Counted from the first letter of the stretch, positions 49,201 to 57,932 are shown. The stretch: 64,000 nucleotides of DNA from Bacteroidales bacterium (GCA_004557185.1 SFEP01000004.1:9853-73852), one strand, 5' to 3'. Numbers and translations: made by a program. Notes: a model not told the origin generated them from the letters alone.

Positions 49201-50550
49201 TTAATAGGCGGCAACCTGTGCAGAACGTGAACGTACATGTCCAGAATTGAGGAGGCCGTCGTAATGACGTACCAGCAGGTGGCTCTCAATCTGCTGCAGG
49301 GTATCGAGCACTACACCTACGAGGATGAGCAGCGAGGTTCCTCCGAAGAACTGCGCGAACTCCTGCTTGACGCCGAAGATGCCTGCGAAGGCGGGCATGA
49401 TGGCTATCAGGGCGATGAAGAGCGAGCCGGGAAGAATGATGTGCGACATCACGTTGTCAAGATAGTCGGCGGTGGGTTTGCCGGGCTTTACGCCGGGGAT
49501 GAAACCGTTGTTACGCTTCATATCTTCGGCCATCTGCACGGGGTTGAGCGTGATGGCTGTGTAGAAGTAGGTGAATGCTATGATCAGTACGACGAATACT
49601 GCGTTGTACATGACGCTCGTATGGTCGAGGAACTGTGTCATGAGCCAGCTGCCGCCGCCCTTGCTGACTGTTTGTGCCAGCGTGAGGGGGATGAACATGA
49701 TGGCCTGTGCGAAGATGATGGGCATCACGTTGGCGGCAAAGAGCTTGAGGGGGATGTACTGGCGGGCTCCGCCTACTGCACGATTGCCCTCGACACGCTT
49801 GGCATACTGAACGGGTACCTTACGCGTTGCCTTTACAAGCATAATAGCCAAGGCCATCACGAAGAGCAGAGCGACTATCTCAAAGAGGAACTTGATGAGT
49901 CCACCTCCCTCGGCGCCGCTGAGTGCGGTGACAAACTCTTGGGTGATGGCTGTCGGCATGCGGGCGATGATACCTATCATGATGATGAGTGACACGCCGT
50001 TGCCGATGCCCTTGTCGGTGATGCGCTCGCCAAGCCACAGTATGAACATGCTGCCTGCGGCAAGAATGACCGTTGAGGAGAACATGAACCAGAAGCCGTC
50101 GCCTACGAGGAAGGCTCCTGAACCTGCCGTCTGCGCCTTGAGATTGATCAGATACGTGGGTGCCTGGAACAGCAGGATGGCTATTGTCAGGTAGCGGGTG
50201 TACTGATTGATCTTGCGACGTCCGCTCTCACCTTCGCGCTGCATCTTCTGAAAGTAAGGTACAGCGATGGCAAGGAGCTGGATGACGATCGATGCCGAGA
50301 TGTAGGGCATGATACCCAACGCAAAGATGGATGCGTTTGAGAAGGCACCACCCGAGAACATGTTCAGCAGAGACATGAGTCCCTCGCTGGTTTGCTCCTG
50401 CAACTTGGCCAGGCGTCCGGGGTCGATGCCCGGAAGCACAATGAACGAGCCAAAGCGGTAGATAGCAACAAAGAGGAGAGTGATGAGGATTCGAACTCTC
50501 AAATCCTCAATTCTCCAGATGTTCTTGATGGTCTCGATTATTTTTTTCAT
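49201..50550 (-). CDS. secY: Protein translocase channel SecY
   Basis: The pore of the Sec translocon in the inner membrane. The 449-residue protein has about ten membrane segments, for example ILITLLFVAIYRFGSFIVLP, IFALGIMPYISASIVIQLLA, LIIMIGIIARMP and SLFIALIAIMPAFAGIFGV. The cytoplasmic loop sequences GESGRRKINQYTRYLTI and MKRNNGFIPGVKPGKPTADY are well conserved. It follows rplO by 13 bp and precedes map by 10 bp. Confidence 0.98.
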   Translation of the reverse strand: MKKIIETIKNIWRIEDLRVRILITLLFVAIYRFGSFIVLPGIDPGRLAKLQEQTSEGLMSLLNMFSGGAFSNASIFALGIMPYISASIVIQLLAIAVPYFQKMQREGESGRRKINQYTRYLTIAILLFQAPTYLINLKAQTAGSGAFLVGDGFWFMFSSTVILAAGSMFILWLGERITDKGIGNGVSLIIMIGIIARMPTAITQEFVTALSGAEGGGLIKFLFEIVALLFVMALAIMLVKATRKVPVQYAKRVEGNRAVGGARQYIPLKLFAANVMPIIFAQAIMFIPLTLAQTVSKGGGSWLMTQFLDHTSVMYNAVFVVLIIAFTYFYTAITLNPVQMAEDMKRNNGFIPGVKPGKPTADYLDNVMSHIILPGSLFIALIAIMPAFAGIFGVKQEFAQFFGGTSLLILVGVVLDTLQQIESHLLVRHYDGLLNSGHVRSRSAQVAAY

Positions 50551-50563
50551 CGAAATTACTTGA

Positions 50564-51010
50564 TTAGAGTTTGGTTGCGGTGCCGCCGGCGGCTACGATG
50601 GCTGCCTCTGCACTCTTCGAGAAAGCATGAGCTTCGACAGTCAGCTGGGCTTTGAGTTCGCCCACGCCCAAAATCTTCACCAACTGCTTGGATGATGCCA
50701 GGCCAGCGGCTACGAGTTCGGCAAGGCCAATCTTGGTCAGTGACTGTGCTTCAGCCAAGGCCTGCAGTGAAGAAAGGTTGACAGCCTGATATTCCTTACG
50801 GTTGATGTTCTTGAAACCGAATTTGGGAAGACGGCGCTGGAGGGGCATCTGGCCACCTTCGAAACCGATCTTCTTGCTGTAACCCGAACGCTGCTTAGCA
50901 CCCTTGTGACCGCGGGTTGACGTACCGCCCATTCCTGAACCGGGACCACGACCGATACGCTTTCTTGAATGAGTGGCACCAGCGGCAGGCTTCAATGTAT
51001 TTAATTTCAT
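50564..51010 (-). CDS. rplO: 50S ribosomal protein L15
   Basis: A late-assembly large-subunit protein. The 148-residue sequence begins with the Gly/Arg-rich extension MKLNTLKPAAGATHSRKRIG and RGPGSGMGGTSTRGHKGAKQ that threads into 23S rRNA, followed by GFEGGQMPLQRRLPKFGF. The globular C-terminus includes KILGVGELKAQLTVEAHAFS. It lies 18 bp after rpmD and 13 bp before secY. Confidence 0.97.
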   Translation of the reverse strand: MKLNTLKPAAGATHSRKRIGRGPGSGMGGTSTRGHKGAKQRSGYSKKIGFEGGQMPLQRRLPKFGFKNINRKEYQAVNLSSLQALAEAQSLTKIGLAELVAAGLASSKQLVKILGVGELKAQLTVEAHAFSKSAEAAIVAAGGTATKL

Positions 51011-51028
51011 AGAGCTTCTTGTTTCTAA

Positions 51029-51205
51029 TTATTCAACTACCGTGACTAAGTGGTGCACTTTGCGAACCATGCCCATTACGACAGGAGTATCCTCTCTCTC
51101 GACAACCTGATTCATCTTCTTCAGGCCCAGTGCATCGAGTGTGCGCTTCTGGTCCTTGGGAGCACCGATACGGCTCTTCGTTTGCTTAATCTTTATCGTT
51201 GCCAT
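51029..51205 (-). CDS. rpmD: 50S ribosomal protein L30
   Basis: A 58-residue large-subunit protein: MATIKIKQTKSRIGAPKDQK, RTLDALGLKKMNQVVERED and TPVVMGMVRKVHHLVTVVE. Length and the motif GLKKMNQ fit bacterial L30. It is too short for a simple length cut-off and is easily missed. It sits between rpsE (6 bp) and rplO (18 bp) as in other spc operons. Confidence 0.96.
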   Translation of the reverse strand: MATIKIKQTKSRIGAPKDQKRTLDALGLKKMNQVVEREDTPVVMGMVRKVHHLVTVVE

Positions 51206-51211
51206 AAGTCT

Positions 51212-51718
51212 TTATCCTCTGAATACTTTTTCCAAAGAAACGCCACGCTGCTGTGCTACAGTGCGTGCGTCACGCATTTCACTCAAAGCCAGGATGGTGG
51301 CCTTCACAAGGTTGTGGGGGTTCGACGAGCCCTTGCTCTTGGCAAGCACGTCCTTCACACCTACGCTCTCAAGCACGGCACGCATGGCACCGCCGGCTAC
51401 TACACCGGTACCCTCAGAGGCAGGCAGGATGAGGACTTCGGCACCGCCGAAACGGGCAGCCTGTTCGTGGGGCACCGTACCCTTGAGCAGGGGCACCTTC
51501 ACGAGGTTCTTCTTGGCAGCCTCTACACCCTTGGCGATGGCTGCGGTCACTTCGCCAGCCTTACCAAGACCGTAGCCGATGACTCCTTTGCCGTCGCCCA
51601 CTACCACAATAGCGGCGAAAGTGAAGGTACGTCCACCCTTGGTCACTTTGACAACTCGATTGATAGCAACCAGTCTATCTTTTAACTCTTCAGCATTTAC
51701 GTTTACTCTGTTTGCCAT
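51212..51718 (-). CDS. rpsE: 30S ribosomal protein S5
   Basis: A small-subunit protein involved in decoding accuracy. The 168-residue protein has the N-terminal double-stranded-RNA-binding fold (LKDRLVAINRVVKVTKGGRT, FTFAAIVVVGDGKGVIGYGL) and the C-terminal domain (LILPASEGTGVVAGGAMRAV, LESVGVKDVLAKSKGSSNPH). It lies 6 bp after rplR and 6 bp before rpmD. Confidence 0.97.
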   Translation of the reverse strand: MANRVNVNAEELKDRLVAINRVVKVTKGGRTFTFAAIVVVGDGKGVIGYGLGKAGEVTAAIAKGVEAAKKNLVKVPLLKGTVPHEQAARFGGAEVLILPASEGTGVVAGGAMRAVLESVGVKDVLAKSKGSSNPHNLVKATILALSEMRDARTVAQQRGVSLEKVFRG

Positions 51719-51724
51719 AATCTT

Positions 51725-52069
51725 TTAGAAATTAAGTCCTCCCTTGCGGGCACCTTCAGCGAGTTCTTTCACACGACCGTGATAGAGGTAACCGTTACGG
51801 TCGAACACTACCTGCGTAATACCGGCGGCCAGTGCCTTCTGAGCCACAGCCTCGCCTACCTTGGCAGCCTGTTCCTTCTTAGGCATGGCTTCCAGGCCGA
51901 GTGAGGAAGCGGCTACCAGTGTAGCAGCAGTTTCATCGTTGATGATCTGGGCGTAGATCTGCTTGTTGCTTCTGAACACGCTCAGACGGGGACGTGCAGC
52001 AGTTCCGGTAATCTTATTGCGAACCCGATACTTGATTTTTATGCGTCTTTGTTCTTTTTTCGTAGTCAT
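51725..52069 (-). CDS. rplR: 50S ribosomal protein L18
   Basis: Binds 5S rRNA together with L5. The 114-residue protein starts MTTKKEQRRIKIKYRVRNKI and includes TAARPRLSVFRSNKQIYAQI and VFDRNGYLYHGRVKELAEGA, and ends REGGLNF-like (RKGGLNF). Normal length. It lies between rplF (18 bp) and rpsE (6 bp). Confidence 0.97.
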   Translation of the reverse strand: MTTKKEQRRIKIKYRVRNKITGTAARPRLSVFRSNKQIYAQIINDETAATLVAASSLGLEAMPKKEQAAKVGEAVAQKALAAGITQVVFDRNGYLYHGRVKELAEGARKGGLNF

Positions 52070-52087
52070 AATCTTAAGCCATTAAAA

Positions 52088-52657
52088 TTACTTAGCACCA
52101 GCGGACTTACCAGACTTACGACGGATCTGCTCGCCCACATAGAGAATACCCTTTCCTTTGTAAGGTTCAGGCTTGCGGAAAGAACGTATCTTAGCGCATA
52201 CAAGACCCAGAAGCTGCTTGTCGGCAGACTCAAGGGAGATATACGGGTTTTTATTTCTTTCAGACTTCGTCTCAACCTTGATTTCGGGGGGGAGTTGGAT
52301 AAAGATGCTGTGCGTGTAACCCAGCACAAACTCTACGAGGTTGCCCTGGTTCGACACACGGTAACCCACACCTACGAGTTCCATCTCTTTCTTGTAACCC
52401 TGCGACACGCCCACAACCATGTTGTTCACCAGAGCGCGGTAGAGGCCGTGGAAGGCCTGCTTCTGCTTCTGCTCAACGGTGTCGTTGGCCTCGTCGATGG
52501 AGAAAGTGATGACGTTGTTCTCGATTGTGACGATGATGGAAGGATCAACAGCCTGGCTGAGCTCACCCTTCGGTCCTTTTACGGACACTACATTATCCTT
52601 CAGGGTAACGGTTACACCTGCAGGGATGTTAATCGGCAATTTACCTATTCTAGACAT
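52088..52657 (-). CDS. rplF: 50S ribosomal protein L6
   Basis: A large-subunit protein near the factor-binding region. The 189-residue protein consists of two related domains: MSRIGKLPINIPAGVTVTLK, KGPKGELSQAVDP and ALVNNMVVGVSQGYKKEMEL, then VGYRVSNQGNLVEFVLGYTH and KIRSFRKPEPYKGKGILYVG. It ends EQIRRKSGKSAGAK. It lies 15 bp after rpsH and 18 bp before rplR. Confidence 0.97.
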   Translation of the reverse strand: MSRIGKLPINIPAGVTVTLKDNVVSVKGPKGELSQAVDPSIIVTIENNVITFSIDEANDTVEQKQKQAFHGLYRALVNNMVVGVSQGYKKEMELVGVGYRVSNQGNLVEFVLGYTHSIFIQLPPEIKVETKSERNKNPYISLESADKQLLGLVCAKIRSFRKPEPYKGKGILYVGEQIRRKSGKSAGAK

Positions 52658-52672
52658 TTTGTTCCTCCTAAA

Positions 52673-53068
52673 TTAGTAAACGTAGCAAAGTACTTCACCA
52701 CCAATCTTGAGTTCAGCGGCGGCCTTGTTGGTCATCACGCCCTTCGAGGTGGAGATGATAGCGATACCGAGGCCGTTGATGACGCGGGGCATTTCGCGGT
52801 AGCCGGTGTACTTACGCATACCGGGCTTCGACACACGCGTCAGGCTCTTGATGGCGCTCACCTTGGTTTGGGGGTTGTACTTAAGGGCAATCTTGATAGT
52901 GCCCTGAGGGCCATCCTCCACAAAGCGGTAGTTGAGGATATAACCCTGGTCGAAGAGGATTTTCGTGATATCCTTCTTCAGGTTCGACGCAGGCACTTCC
53001 ACCACGCGGTGCTTGGCCTGGATAGCATTACGCAAACGCGTAAGGAAATCTGCTATAGGATCTGTCAT
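52673..53068 (-). CDS. rpsH: 30S ribosomal protein S8
   Basis: A primary binder of the central 16S domain and in E. coli the translational repressor of the spc operon. The 131-residue protein starts MTDPIADFLTRLRNAIQAKH and has VEVPASNLKKDITKILFDQG and VINGLGIAIISTSKGVMTNK (the conserved STSKG loop), ending GGEVLCYVY. It lies 74 bp after rpsN and 15 bp before rplF. Confidence 0.97.
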   Translation of the reverse strand: MTDPIADFLTRLRNAIQAKHRVVEVPASNLKKDITKILFDQGYILNYRFVEDGPQGTIKIALKYNPQTKVSAIKSLTRVSKPGMRKYTGYREMPRVINGLGIAIISTSKGVMTNKAAAELKIGGEVLCYVY

Positions 53069-53142
53069 TGTTTTGATTGTTTAATTAATCGGGGCGCCCC
53101 CGACAATATTAAATAATAAAGGAATGAAATAGCGCGTCTGGT

Positions 53143-53445
53143 TTACCAGCTGGCCTTGCGTACGCCGGGAATCAGGCCCTGCGAAGCCATTTCGCGGAAC
53201 TGGATACGCGAAAGACCGAAGAGGCGGATGTAGCCTTTGGGGCGGCCGGTGATTTTGCAACGGTTGTGCAGGCGGATGGGGTTGGCGTTGCGAGGGATCT
53301 TCTGGAGTTTGCGGGCAGCCTCGTAAGCCTCCACGGGATCATTCGACTTGTTGACAATCTCCTTGAGTGCTGCACGCTTGGCTGCATACTTTGCAACGAG
53401 CTTGGCACGCTTCACTTCGCGTGCTTTCATTGACTCTTTTGCCAT
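53143..53445 (-). CDS. rpsN: 30S ribosomal protein S14 (zinc-free type)
   Basis: A small-subunit head protein. The 100-residue product is the long form without CxxC zinc pairs: MAKESMKAREVKRAKLVAKY, PRNANPIRLHNRCKITGRPK, GYIRLFGLSRIQFREMASQG and LIPGVRKASW. The 74-bp gap to rpsH is larger than others in this operon and contains an AT-rich stretch. It lies 9 bp after rplE. Confidence 0.96.
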   Translation of the reverse strand: MAKESMKAREVKRAKLVAKYAAKRAALKEIVNKSNDPVEAYEAARKLQKIPRNANPIRLHNRCKITGRPKGYIRLFGLSRIQFREMASQGLIPGVRKASW

Positions 53446-53454
53446 AGTTTCGAA

Positions 53455-54009
53455 TTAGTTTTGAGCGTTCTTGAAAGGAAGACCGAACTCCTTGAGCAGT
53501 GCGTAGCCCTCTTCGTCGGTGGGCGCACTGGTAACGAACGTGATGTTCATACCGAGGATGCGGTCGATAGTGTCGATGTTGATTTCAGGGAAGATGATCT
53601 GCTCCTGAATACCGAGCGTGTAGTTACCACGTCCGTCGAACTTGCTTTCGATACCCTTGAAGTCGCGGATACGGGGCAGAGCCACTCTTACGAGTTTCTC
53701 AAGGAATTCGTACATGCGTTCGCGGCGCAGCGTTACCATCACGCCGATAGGCATTTTCTTACGGAGTTTGAAGTTAGCCACGTCCTTGCGCGACACGGTA
53801 GCCACAGCCTTCTGTCCGGTGATGGCAGTCAGTTCGTTGATAGCCACGTCGATGATTTTCTTGTCGGCGGTAGCCATACCCAAGCCCTGATTGATGACAA
53901 TCTTCTTGAGCACGGGAATCTGCATGGAAGAAGAATAGTTGAACTGCTTCATCAGAGCCGGGGCGATACGCTCTGCATACTCCTTCTTAAGTTGTGCTGT
54001 ATTACTCAT
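53455..54009 (-). CDS. rplE: 50S ribosomal protein L5
   Basis: Binds 5S rRNA and touches the P-site tRNA and S13. The 184-residue protein has PVLKKIVINQGLGMATADKK, KAVATVSRKDVANFKLRKKM, GVMVTLRRERMYEFLEKLV and ALPRIRDFKGIESKFDGRGN. Its ATG overlaps the rplX stop by one base (TAATG), so the two are probably translationally coupled. Confidence 0.97.
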   Translation of the reverse strand: MSNTAQLKKEYAERIAPALMKQFNYSSSMQIPVLKKIVINQGLGMATADKKIIDVAINELTAITGQKAVATVSRKDVANFKLRKKMPIGVMVTLRRERMYEFLEKLVRVALPRIRDFKGIESKFDGRGNYTLGIQEQIIFPEINIDTIDRILGMNITFVTSAPTDEEGYALLKEFGLPFKNAQN

Positions 54010-54329
54010 TACTTGATCTCCTCTCCTGATTTTTTAGCGAAACGTACCAGTTTGCCGTCGTCGTTGAGTCGGCGTCCGATACGCGTGGGCTTACCCGTTT
54101 TGGGGTCCACCACGTTCAGATTAGAAATGTGAATGGGAGCCTCCACCTTCACGATGCCACCCTGAGGGTTCTTGGCATTGGGTTTTTGGCTTTTTGACAC
54201 CATATTAACACCTTCAACGATGGCGCGCTGCTTGTCAACAAGCACCTTGGTGACCTTACCGGTAGCACCTTTGTTGTTGCCAGCGTTTACATACACGGTG
54301 TCGCCTCTTTTGATATGTAGTTTGCTCAT
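54009..54329 (-). CDS. rplX: 50S ribosomal protein L24
   Basis: An assembly initiator of the large subunit. The 106-residue protein starts MSKLHIKRGDTVYVNAGNNK and carries the KOW-type motif GATGKVTKVLVDKQRAIVEG, with VNMVSKSQKPNAKNPQGGIV and LNVVDPKTGKPTRIGRRLND afterwards. It lies 19 bp after rplN and overlaps rplE by one base. Confidence 0.97.
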   Translation of the reverse strand: MSKLHIKRGDTVYVNAGNNKGATGKVTKVLVDKQRAIVEGVNMVSKSQKPNAKNPQGGIVKVEAPIHISNLNVVDPKTGKPTRIGRRLNDDGKLVRFAKKSGEEIK

Positions 54330-54348
54330 TGCTGTTATAGCTGTCTTG

Positions 54349-54714
54349 TTAAAGTACTTCAGGTGCCAAAGACACGACCTTCATATTCACGGCGCGCAGT
54401 TCGCGGGCCACGGGGCCGAAGATACGGCTGCCTCGGAGTTCGCCGGCGTTGTTGAGCAACACGCAAGCGTTGTCATCAAAGCGAATGTAGGAGCCGTCAG
54501 CACGACGGATTTCCTTCTTCGTACGTACGATCAAAGCCTTAGATACGGCACCTTTCTTAATATCACTCGAAGGGATGACGTTCTTTACAGAAACGACAAT
54601 CACATCACCGACTGAAGCGTAACGGCGCTTCGTGCCGCCGAGCACACGGATGCAGAGGGCCTCGCGTGCGCCGCTGTTGTCGGCAACTGTCAATCTTGAT
54701 TCTGCTTGTATCAT
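54349..54714 (-). CDS. rplN: 50S ribosomal protein L14
   Basis: A large-subunit interface protein. The 121-residue sequence is canonical: MIQAESRLTVADNSGAREAL, CIRVLGGTKRRYASVGDVIV, KGAVSKALIVRTKKEIRRAD and GSRIFGPVARELRAVNMKVV. It ends SLAPEVL. It lies 2 bp after rpsQ and 19 bp before rplX, at the standard position. Confidence 0.98.
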   Translation of the reverse strand: MIQAESRLTVADNSGAREALCIRVLGGTKRRYASVGDVIVVSVKNVIPSSDIKKGAVSKALIVRTKKEIRRADGSYIRFDDNACVLLNNAGELRGSRIFGPVARELRAVNMKVVSLAPEVL

Positions 54715-54716
54715 AA

Positions 54717-54974
54717 TTATTTAGCTCTTTCTACAATTTGAACAACTCTCCAACGCTTCGTTTTGCTCAGGGGGCGGGTCTCCATGATGAGCACGGTGTC
54801 GCCTACATGGCAATCGTTCTTCTCGTCGTGAGCGTGGTACTTTTTCGTCTTCGAGATAAATTTACCGTAAATCGGGTGTTTCTCTTTGAACTTCGCTGCA
54901 ACAACAATGGTTTTGTCCATCTTATTGCTAATCACGACACCCTGTCTTGTTTTTCTTAAGTTTCTAGCTTCCAT
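54717..54974 (-). CDS. rpsQ: 30S ribosomal protein S17
   Basis: An OB-fold 16S-binding protein. I take the start at MEARNLRKTRQGVVISNKMD (54974), giving 85 residues; an ATG nine bases upstream is in frame but not conserved. KTIVVAAKFKEKHPIYGKFI and DTVLIMETRPLSKTKRWRVV are characteristic. It lies 11 bp after rpmC and 2 bp before rplN. Confidence 0.96.
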   Translation of the reverse strand: MEARNLRKTRQGVVISNKMDKTIVVAAKFKEKHPIYGKFISKTKKYHAHDEKNDCHVGDTVLIMETRPLSKTKRWRVVQIVERAK

Positions 54975-54985
54975 CTGGACCAATG

Positions 54986-55186
54986 TTATTTGTTAAGTTC
55001 AATTTCTCTGAGCACAGTCTTCATTCGTGCAATGGTGCGACGTGCGGCCTTGATCTGAGCAGAGTTTTCCAGAGGAGCGACGCTGTGGTTGAGCAGCATC
55101 TGGTTGTAACTGGCCTCTTCTGCCTGAATGCGTTCAGCGAGTTCTTCGGCCGGTATTTGACGTATTTCTGCAATCTTCATGTTCAA
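54986..55186 (-). CDS. rpmC: 50S ribosomal protein L29
   Basis: A small helical protein at the tunnel exit, where trigger factor and SRP dock nearby. The 66 residues read MNMKIAEIRQIPAEELAERI, QAEEASYNQMLLNHSVAPLE and NSAQIKAARRTIARMKTVLR. Its ATG overlaps the rplP stop by four bases (ATGA), indicating coupled translation. Confidence 0.96.
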   Translation of the reverse strand: MNMKIAEIRQIPAEELAERIQAEEASYNQMLLNHSVAPLENSAQIKAARRTIARMKTVLREIELNK

Positions 55187-55608
55187 GCGTTTTTGTCGTA
55201 GTCGGGTCTTACAACGAATTTAGTGGTCACGGGGAGTTTCTGTGCGGCCAGACGGAGGGCTTCCTTAGCCACCTCGAAAGGTACGCCTTCAATCTCGAAA
55301 ATGATGCGTCCGGGGGTAATGGGGAACACGTAGCCTACGGGGTCACCCTTACCCTTACCCATACGTACATCGGCAGGCTTCTTCGTGATGGGTTTGTCAG
55401 GGAAGATGCGAATCCAGCTCTGACCCTCACGCTGCATGTAGCGGGTCATGGCCACACGCGCAGCCTCAATCTGACGACCGGTGAGCCAGTGCGTATCAAG
55501 GCTCTTGATGCCGAAACTACCAAAGGCGAGCTGGTTGCCACGCTGAGCGTTGCCTTTGCAGCGGCCCTTTTGCGGTCTTCTGTATTTTGTTCTTTTCGGT
55601 TGTAACAT
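55183..55608 (-). CDS. rplP: 50S ribosomal protein L16
   Basis: A large-subunit protein near the A site. The 141-residue protein starts MLQPKRTKYRRPQKGRCKGN and contains GRQIEAARVAMTRYMQREGQ, SWIRIFPDKPITKKPADVRM and GKGKGDPVGYVFPITPGRII. It lies 23 bp after rpsC and overlaps rpmC by four bases. Normal length. Confidence 0.98.
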   Translation of the reverse strand: MLQPKRTKYRRPQKGRCKGNAQRGNQLAFGSFGIKSLDTHWLTGRQIEAARVAMTRYMQREGQSWIRIFPDKPITKKPADVRMGKGKGDPVGYVFPITPGRIIFEIEGVPFEVAKEALRLAAQKLPVTTKFVVRPDYDKNA

Positions 55609-55631
55609 AATACTTCTAAGTCGAAATCAGT

Positions 55632-56360
55632 TTAGCGGTTGTTGTTTCTCTTGTTACGGAACTTACGGCCACCGCCAAAGTTGCCGTTGCCGCGGGTTTC
55701 CTTCTCCTGGGCGAAGTTAGGAGCCAAGTCGCGCTTGCCATACACTTCACCACGGCAAATCCACACCTTGATGCCCAGCAGGCCCACCTTCGTCAGCGCT
55801 TCGCACTGGCAGTAGTCGATATCGGCGCGGAGAGTGTGCAGGGGCGTACGGCCTTCCTTGAACATTTCACTGCGTGCGATTTCGGCACCGTTCAGGCGGC
55901 CGCTGATTTGCACCTTGATGCCCTCGGCACCCATGCGCATGGCGTTGGCGATAGCCATCTTGATAGCACGGCGGTAAGCGATTTTGCCTTCTACCTGGCG
56001 AGCGATGCTCTTGCCCACGATGTTGGCGTCGAGGTCAGGCTTCTTCACCTCGAAGATGTTGATCTGAACATCCTTGTCGGTGATCTTCTTCAGTTCCTCC
56101 TTGAGTTTGTCAACTTCCTGACCGCCCTTACCGATGATAAGGCCCGGACGCGAGGTGCAGATGGTGATGGTGATGAGTTTCGGGGTACGCTCAATGACGA
56201 TGCGGGAAACGCTCTGCTTTGCCAGGCGAGCGAGGAGGTACTTACGGATTTTGCTATCCTCAAGGATATTGTCACCGAAGTTCTTTCCTCCGAACCAGTT
56301 GGAATCCCAGCCGCGAATGATACCCAGACGGTTGCTTATCGGATTTACTTTCTGTCCCAT
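55632..56360 (-). CDS. rpsC: 30S ribosomal protein S3
   Basis: Lines the mRNA entry channel. I choose MGQKVNPISNRLGIIRGWDS (56360), giving 242 residues; three extra codons upstream (MIE) are not conserved. The KH domain has RPGLIIGKGGQEVDKLKEEL, and the C-terminal domain has RAIKMAIANAMRMGAEGIKV and RADIDYCQCEALTKVGLLGI. The tail is Gly/Asn/Arg-rich. It begins 5 bp after the rplV stop. Confidence 0.97.
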   Translation of the reverse strand: MGQKVNPISNRLGIIRGWDSNWFGGKNFGDNILEDSKIRKYLLARLAKQSVSRIVIERTPKLITITICTSRPGLIIGKGGQEVDKLKEELKKITDKDVQINIFEVKKPDLDANIVGKSIARQVEGKIAYRRAIKMAIANAMRMGAEGIKVQISGRLNGAEIARSEMFKEGRTPLHTLRADIDYCQCEALTKVGLLGIKVWICRGEVYGKRDLAPNFAQEKETRGNGNFGGGRKFRNKRNNNR

Positions 56361-56365
56361 TTCAA

Positions 56366-56764
56366 TCAATCATTAGTTTTAGTACCCACGAAAATTGTCA
56401 CGTGGTTTGAACGTTTACGAATTCTGTAACCTCTTCCCTGGGGTGCGGGGCGCATGCGCTTGAGCGTCACGCCTTCGTCCACGAAGATTTTGGTGATGTA
56501 CAGTTCGCCATCTTCAGCCTTGCGGTTGTTCTTCTGTTCCCAGTTGGCAATGGCCGAGCGCAGCAGTTTTTCCACATCCTGCGAGGCTGCCTTCTTCGAG
56601 AACTTGAGCGTGCCGAGTGCACGGTTCACCTCCATGCCGCGTACCATGTCTACCACGTAGCGCATTTTGCGGGGTGAGGAGGGAACATTGCGCAGTTTGG
56701 CAAAATACTGGGTCTTCAGGGCTTCTTTTCTCTTTTCAGCCGCTAATTTTTTTCTTGCTCCCAT
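56366..56764 (-). CDS. rplV: 50S ribosomal protein L22
   Basis: Its long hairpin lines the exit tunnel at the macrolide site. The 132-residue protein starts MGARKKLAAEKRKEALKTQY and includes RNVPSSPRKMRYVVDMVRGM, FVDEGVTLKRMRPAPQGRGY and RIRKRSNHVTIFVG. The N-terminal extension relative to E. coli is normal for Bacteroidota. It lies 42 bp after rpsS. Confidence 0.97.
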   Translation of the reverse strand: MGARKKLAAEKRKEALKTQYFAKLRNVPSSPRKMRYVVDMVRGMEVNRALGTLKFSKKAASQDVEKLLRSAIANWEQKNNRKAEDGELYITKIFVDEGVTLKRMRPAPQGRGYRIRKRSNHVTIFVGTKTND

Positions 56765-56806
56765 TATTGGTTTTCTTTATTGTTGCTTTTGGATTGAAAG
56801 CCCTGC

Positions 56807-57076
56807 TTACTTCTTCTTGTTACCGGCATGGCCGCCAAACTTGCGCGTGGGTGCAAACTCACCGAGCTTGTGACCTACCATGTTTTCAGTAACGTAAACA
56901 GGGATGAATTTGTTACCGTTGTGCACTGCAATCGTATGGCCTACAAAGTCAGGCGATATCATTGAGGCGCGGGCCCATGTCTTCACGACATTCTTCTTGC
57001 CGCTTTCGTTCATGGCAAGAACTTTCTTTTCAAGCGAAACGGCGATGTACGGGCCTTTTTTAAGAGAACGACTCAT
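56807..57076 (-). CDS. rpsS: 30S ribosomal protein S19
   Basis: A small-subunit head protein forming a pair with S13. The 89-residue protein reads MSRSLKKGPYIAVSLEKKVL, then KTWARASMISPDFVGHTIAV and GEFAPTRKFGGHAGNKKK. It is fully typical. It lies 24 bp after rplB and 42 bp before rplV. Confidence 0.98.
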   Translation of the reverse strand: MSRSLKKGPYIAVSLEKKVLAMNESGKKNVVKTWARASMISPDFVGHTIAVHNGNKFIPVYVTENMVGHKLGEFAPTRKFGGHAGNKKK

Positions 57077-57100
57077 AAATTCTTCTTGTTTAAGTGCTTG

Positions 57101-57925
57101 TTACTTTTTACGTCTTTCGATGATGTATTTGCTCGACTGCTTCTTCGGAGCTCTCGTCTTCAAGCCCTTAGCATACAAGCCTTTGCGTGAACGCGGGTGT
57201 CCACCGCTCTGGCGGCCTTCACCACCACCCATCGGGTGATCCACAGGGTTCATCACAACACCACGGTTGTGCGGACGGCGGCCCAACCAGCGGCTGCGAC
57301 CGGCCTTACCCGAACTCTCAAGTGCGTGGTCTGAGTTACCCACACTGCCCACCGTGGCCTTACAAGCACTCAGTATCTGGCGGGTTTCGCCCGAGGGGAG
57401 CTTAATCACACAATACTTGCCCTCACGCGAGGTCAGCTGTGCAAAGTTACCGGCCGAGCGAACCAGCAGTGCACCTTGGCCCGGACGGAGCTCGATGTTG
57501 TGAATCACCGTACCCACGGGGATGTTCTGCAGCGGAAGGGCGTTGCCCACTTCGGGAGCTGCCTCGGCGCCGCTCATCAGCTGGTCGCCCACCTTCAATC
57601 CATTGGGAGCAATAATATAACGCTTTTCACCGTCTGCGTAGAAGAGGAGAGCGATGCGAGCCGAACGGTTCGGGTCATACTCTATCGTCTTTACGACTGC
57701 GGGTACACCGTCTTTCTCACGCTTGAAGTCGATGAAGCGGAACTTCCTCTTGTGACCGCCGCCGAGATAACGCATCGTCATCTTACCGGCATTGTTACGG
57801 CCACCTGTTGAGCGCTTGCCGCAAACGAGAGATTTCTCTGGTACGGATGCAGTAATTTCTTCGAACGTACCAATAACCTTGTGTCTCTGCCCCGGTGTAG
57901 TGGGCTTGAATTTACGTACTGCCAT
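57101..57925 (-). CDS. rplB: 50S ribosomal protein L2
   Basis: Required for subunit association and peptidyl-transferase activity. The 274-residue protein contains GRNNAGKMTMRYLGGGHKRK, VIHNIELRPGQGALLVRSAG, and the conserved GVVMNPVDHPMGGGEGRQSG near the catalytic centre, with the functional His in DHPMGG. It lies 7 bp after rplW and 24 bp before rpsS. Confidence 0.98.
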   Translation of the reverse strand: MAVRKFKPTTPGQRHKVIGTFEEITASVPEKSLVCGKRSTGGRNNAGKMTMRYLGGGHKRKFRFIDFKREKDGVPAVVKTIEYDPNRSARIALLFYADGEKRYIIAPNGLKVGDQLMSGAEAAPEVGNALPLQNIPVGTVIHNIELRPGQGALLVRSAGNFAQLTSREGKYCVIKLPSGETRQILSACKATVGSVGNSDHALESSGKAGRSRWLGRRPHNRGVVMNPVDHPMGGGEGRQSGGHPRSRKGLYAKGLKTRAPKKQSSKYIIERRKK

Positions 57926-57932
57926 TATTTAA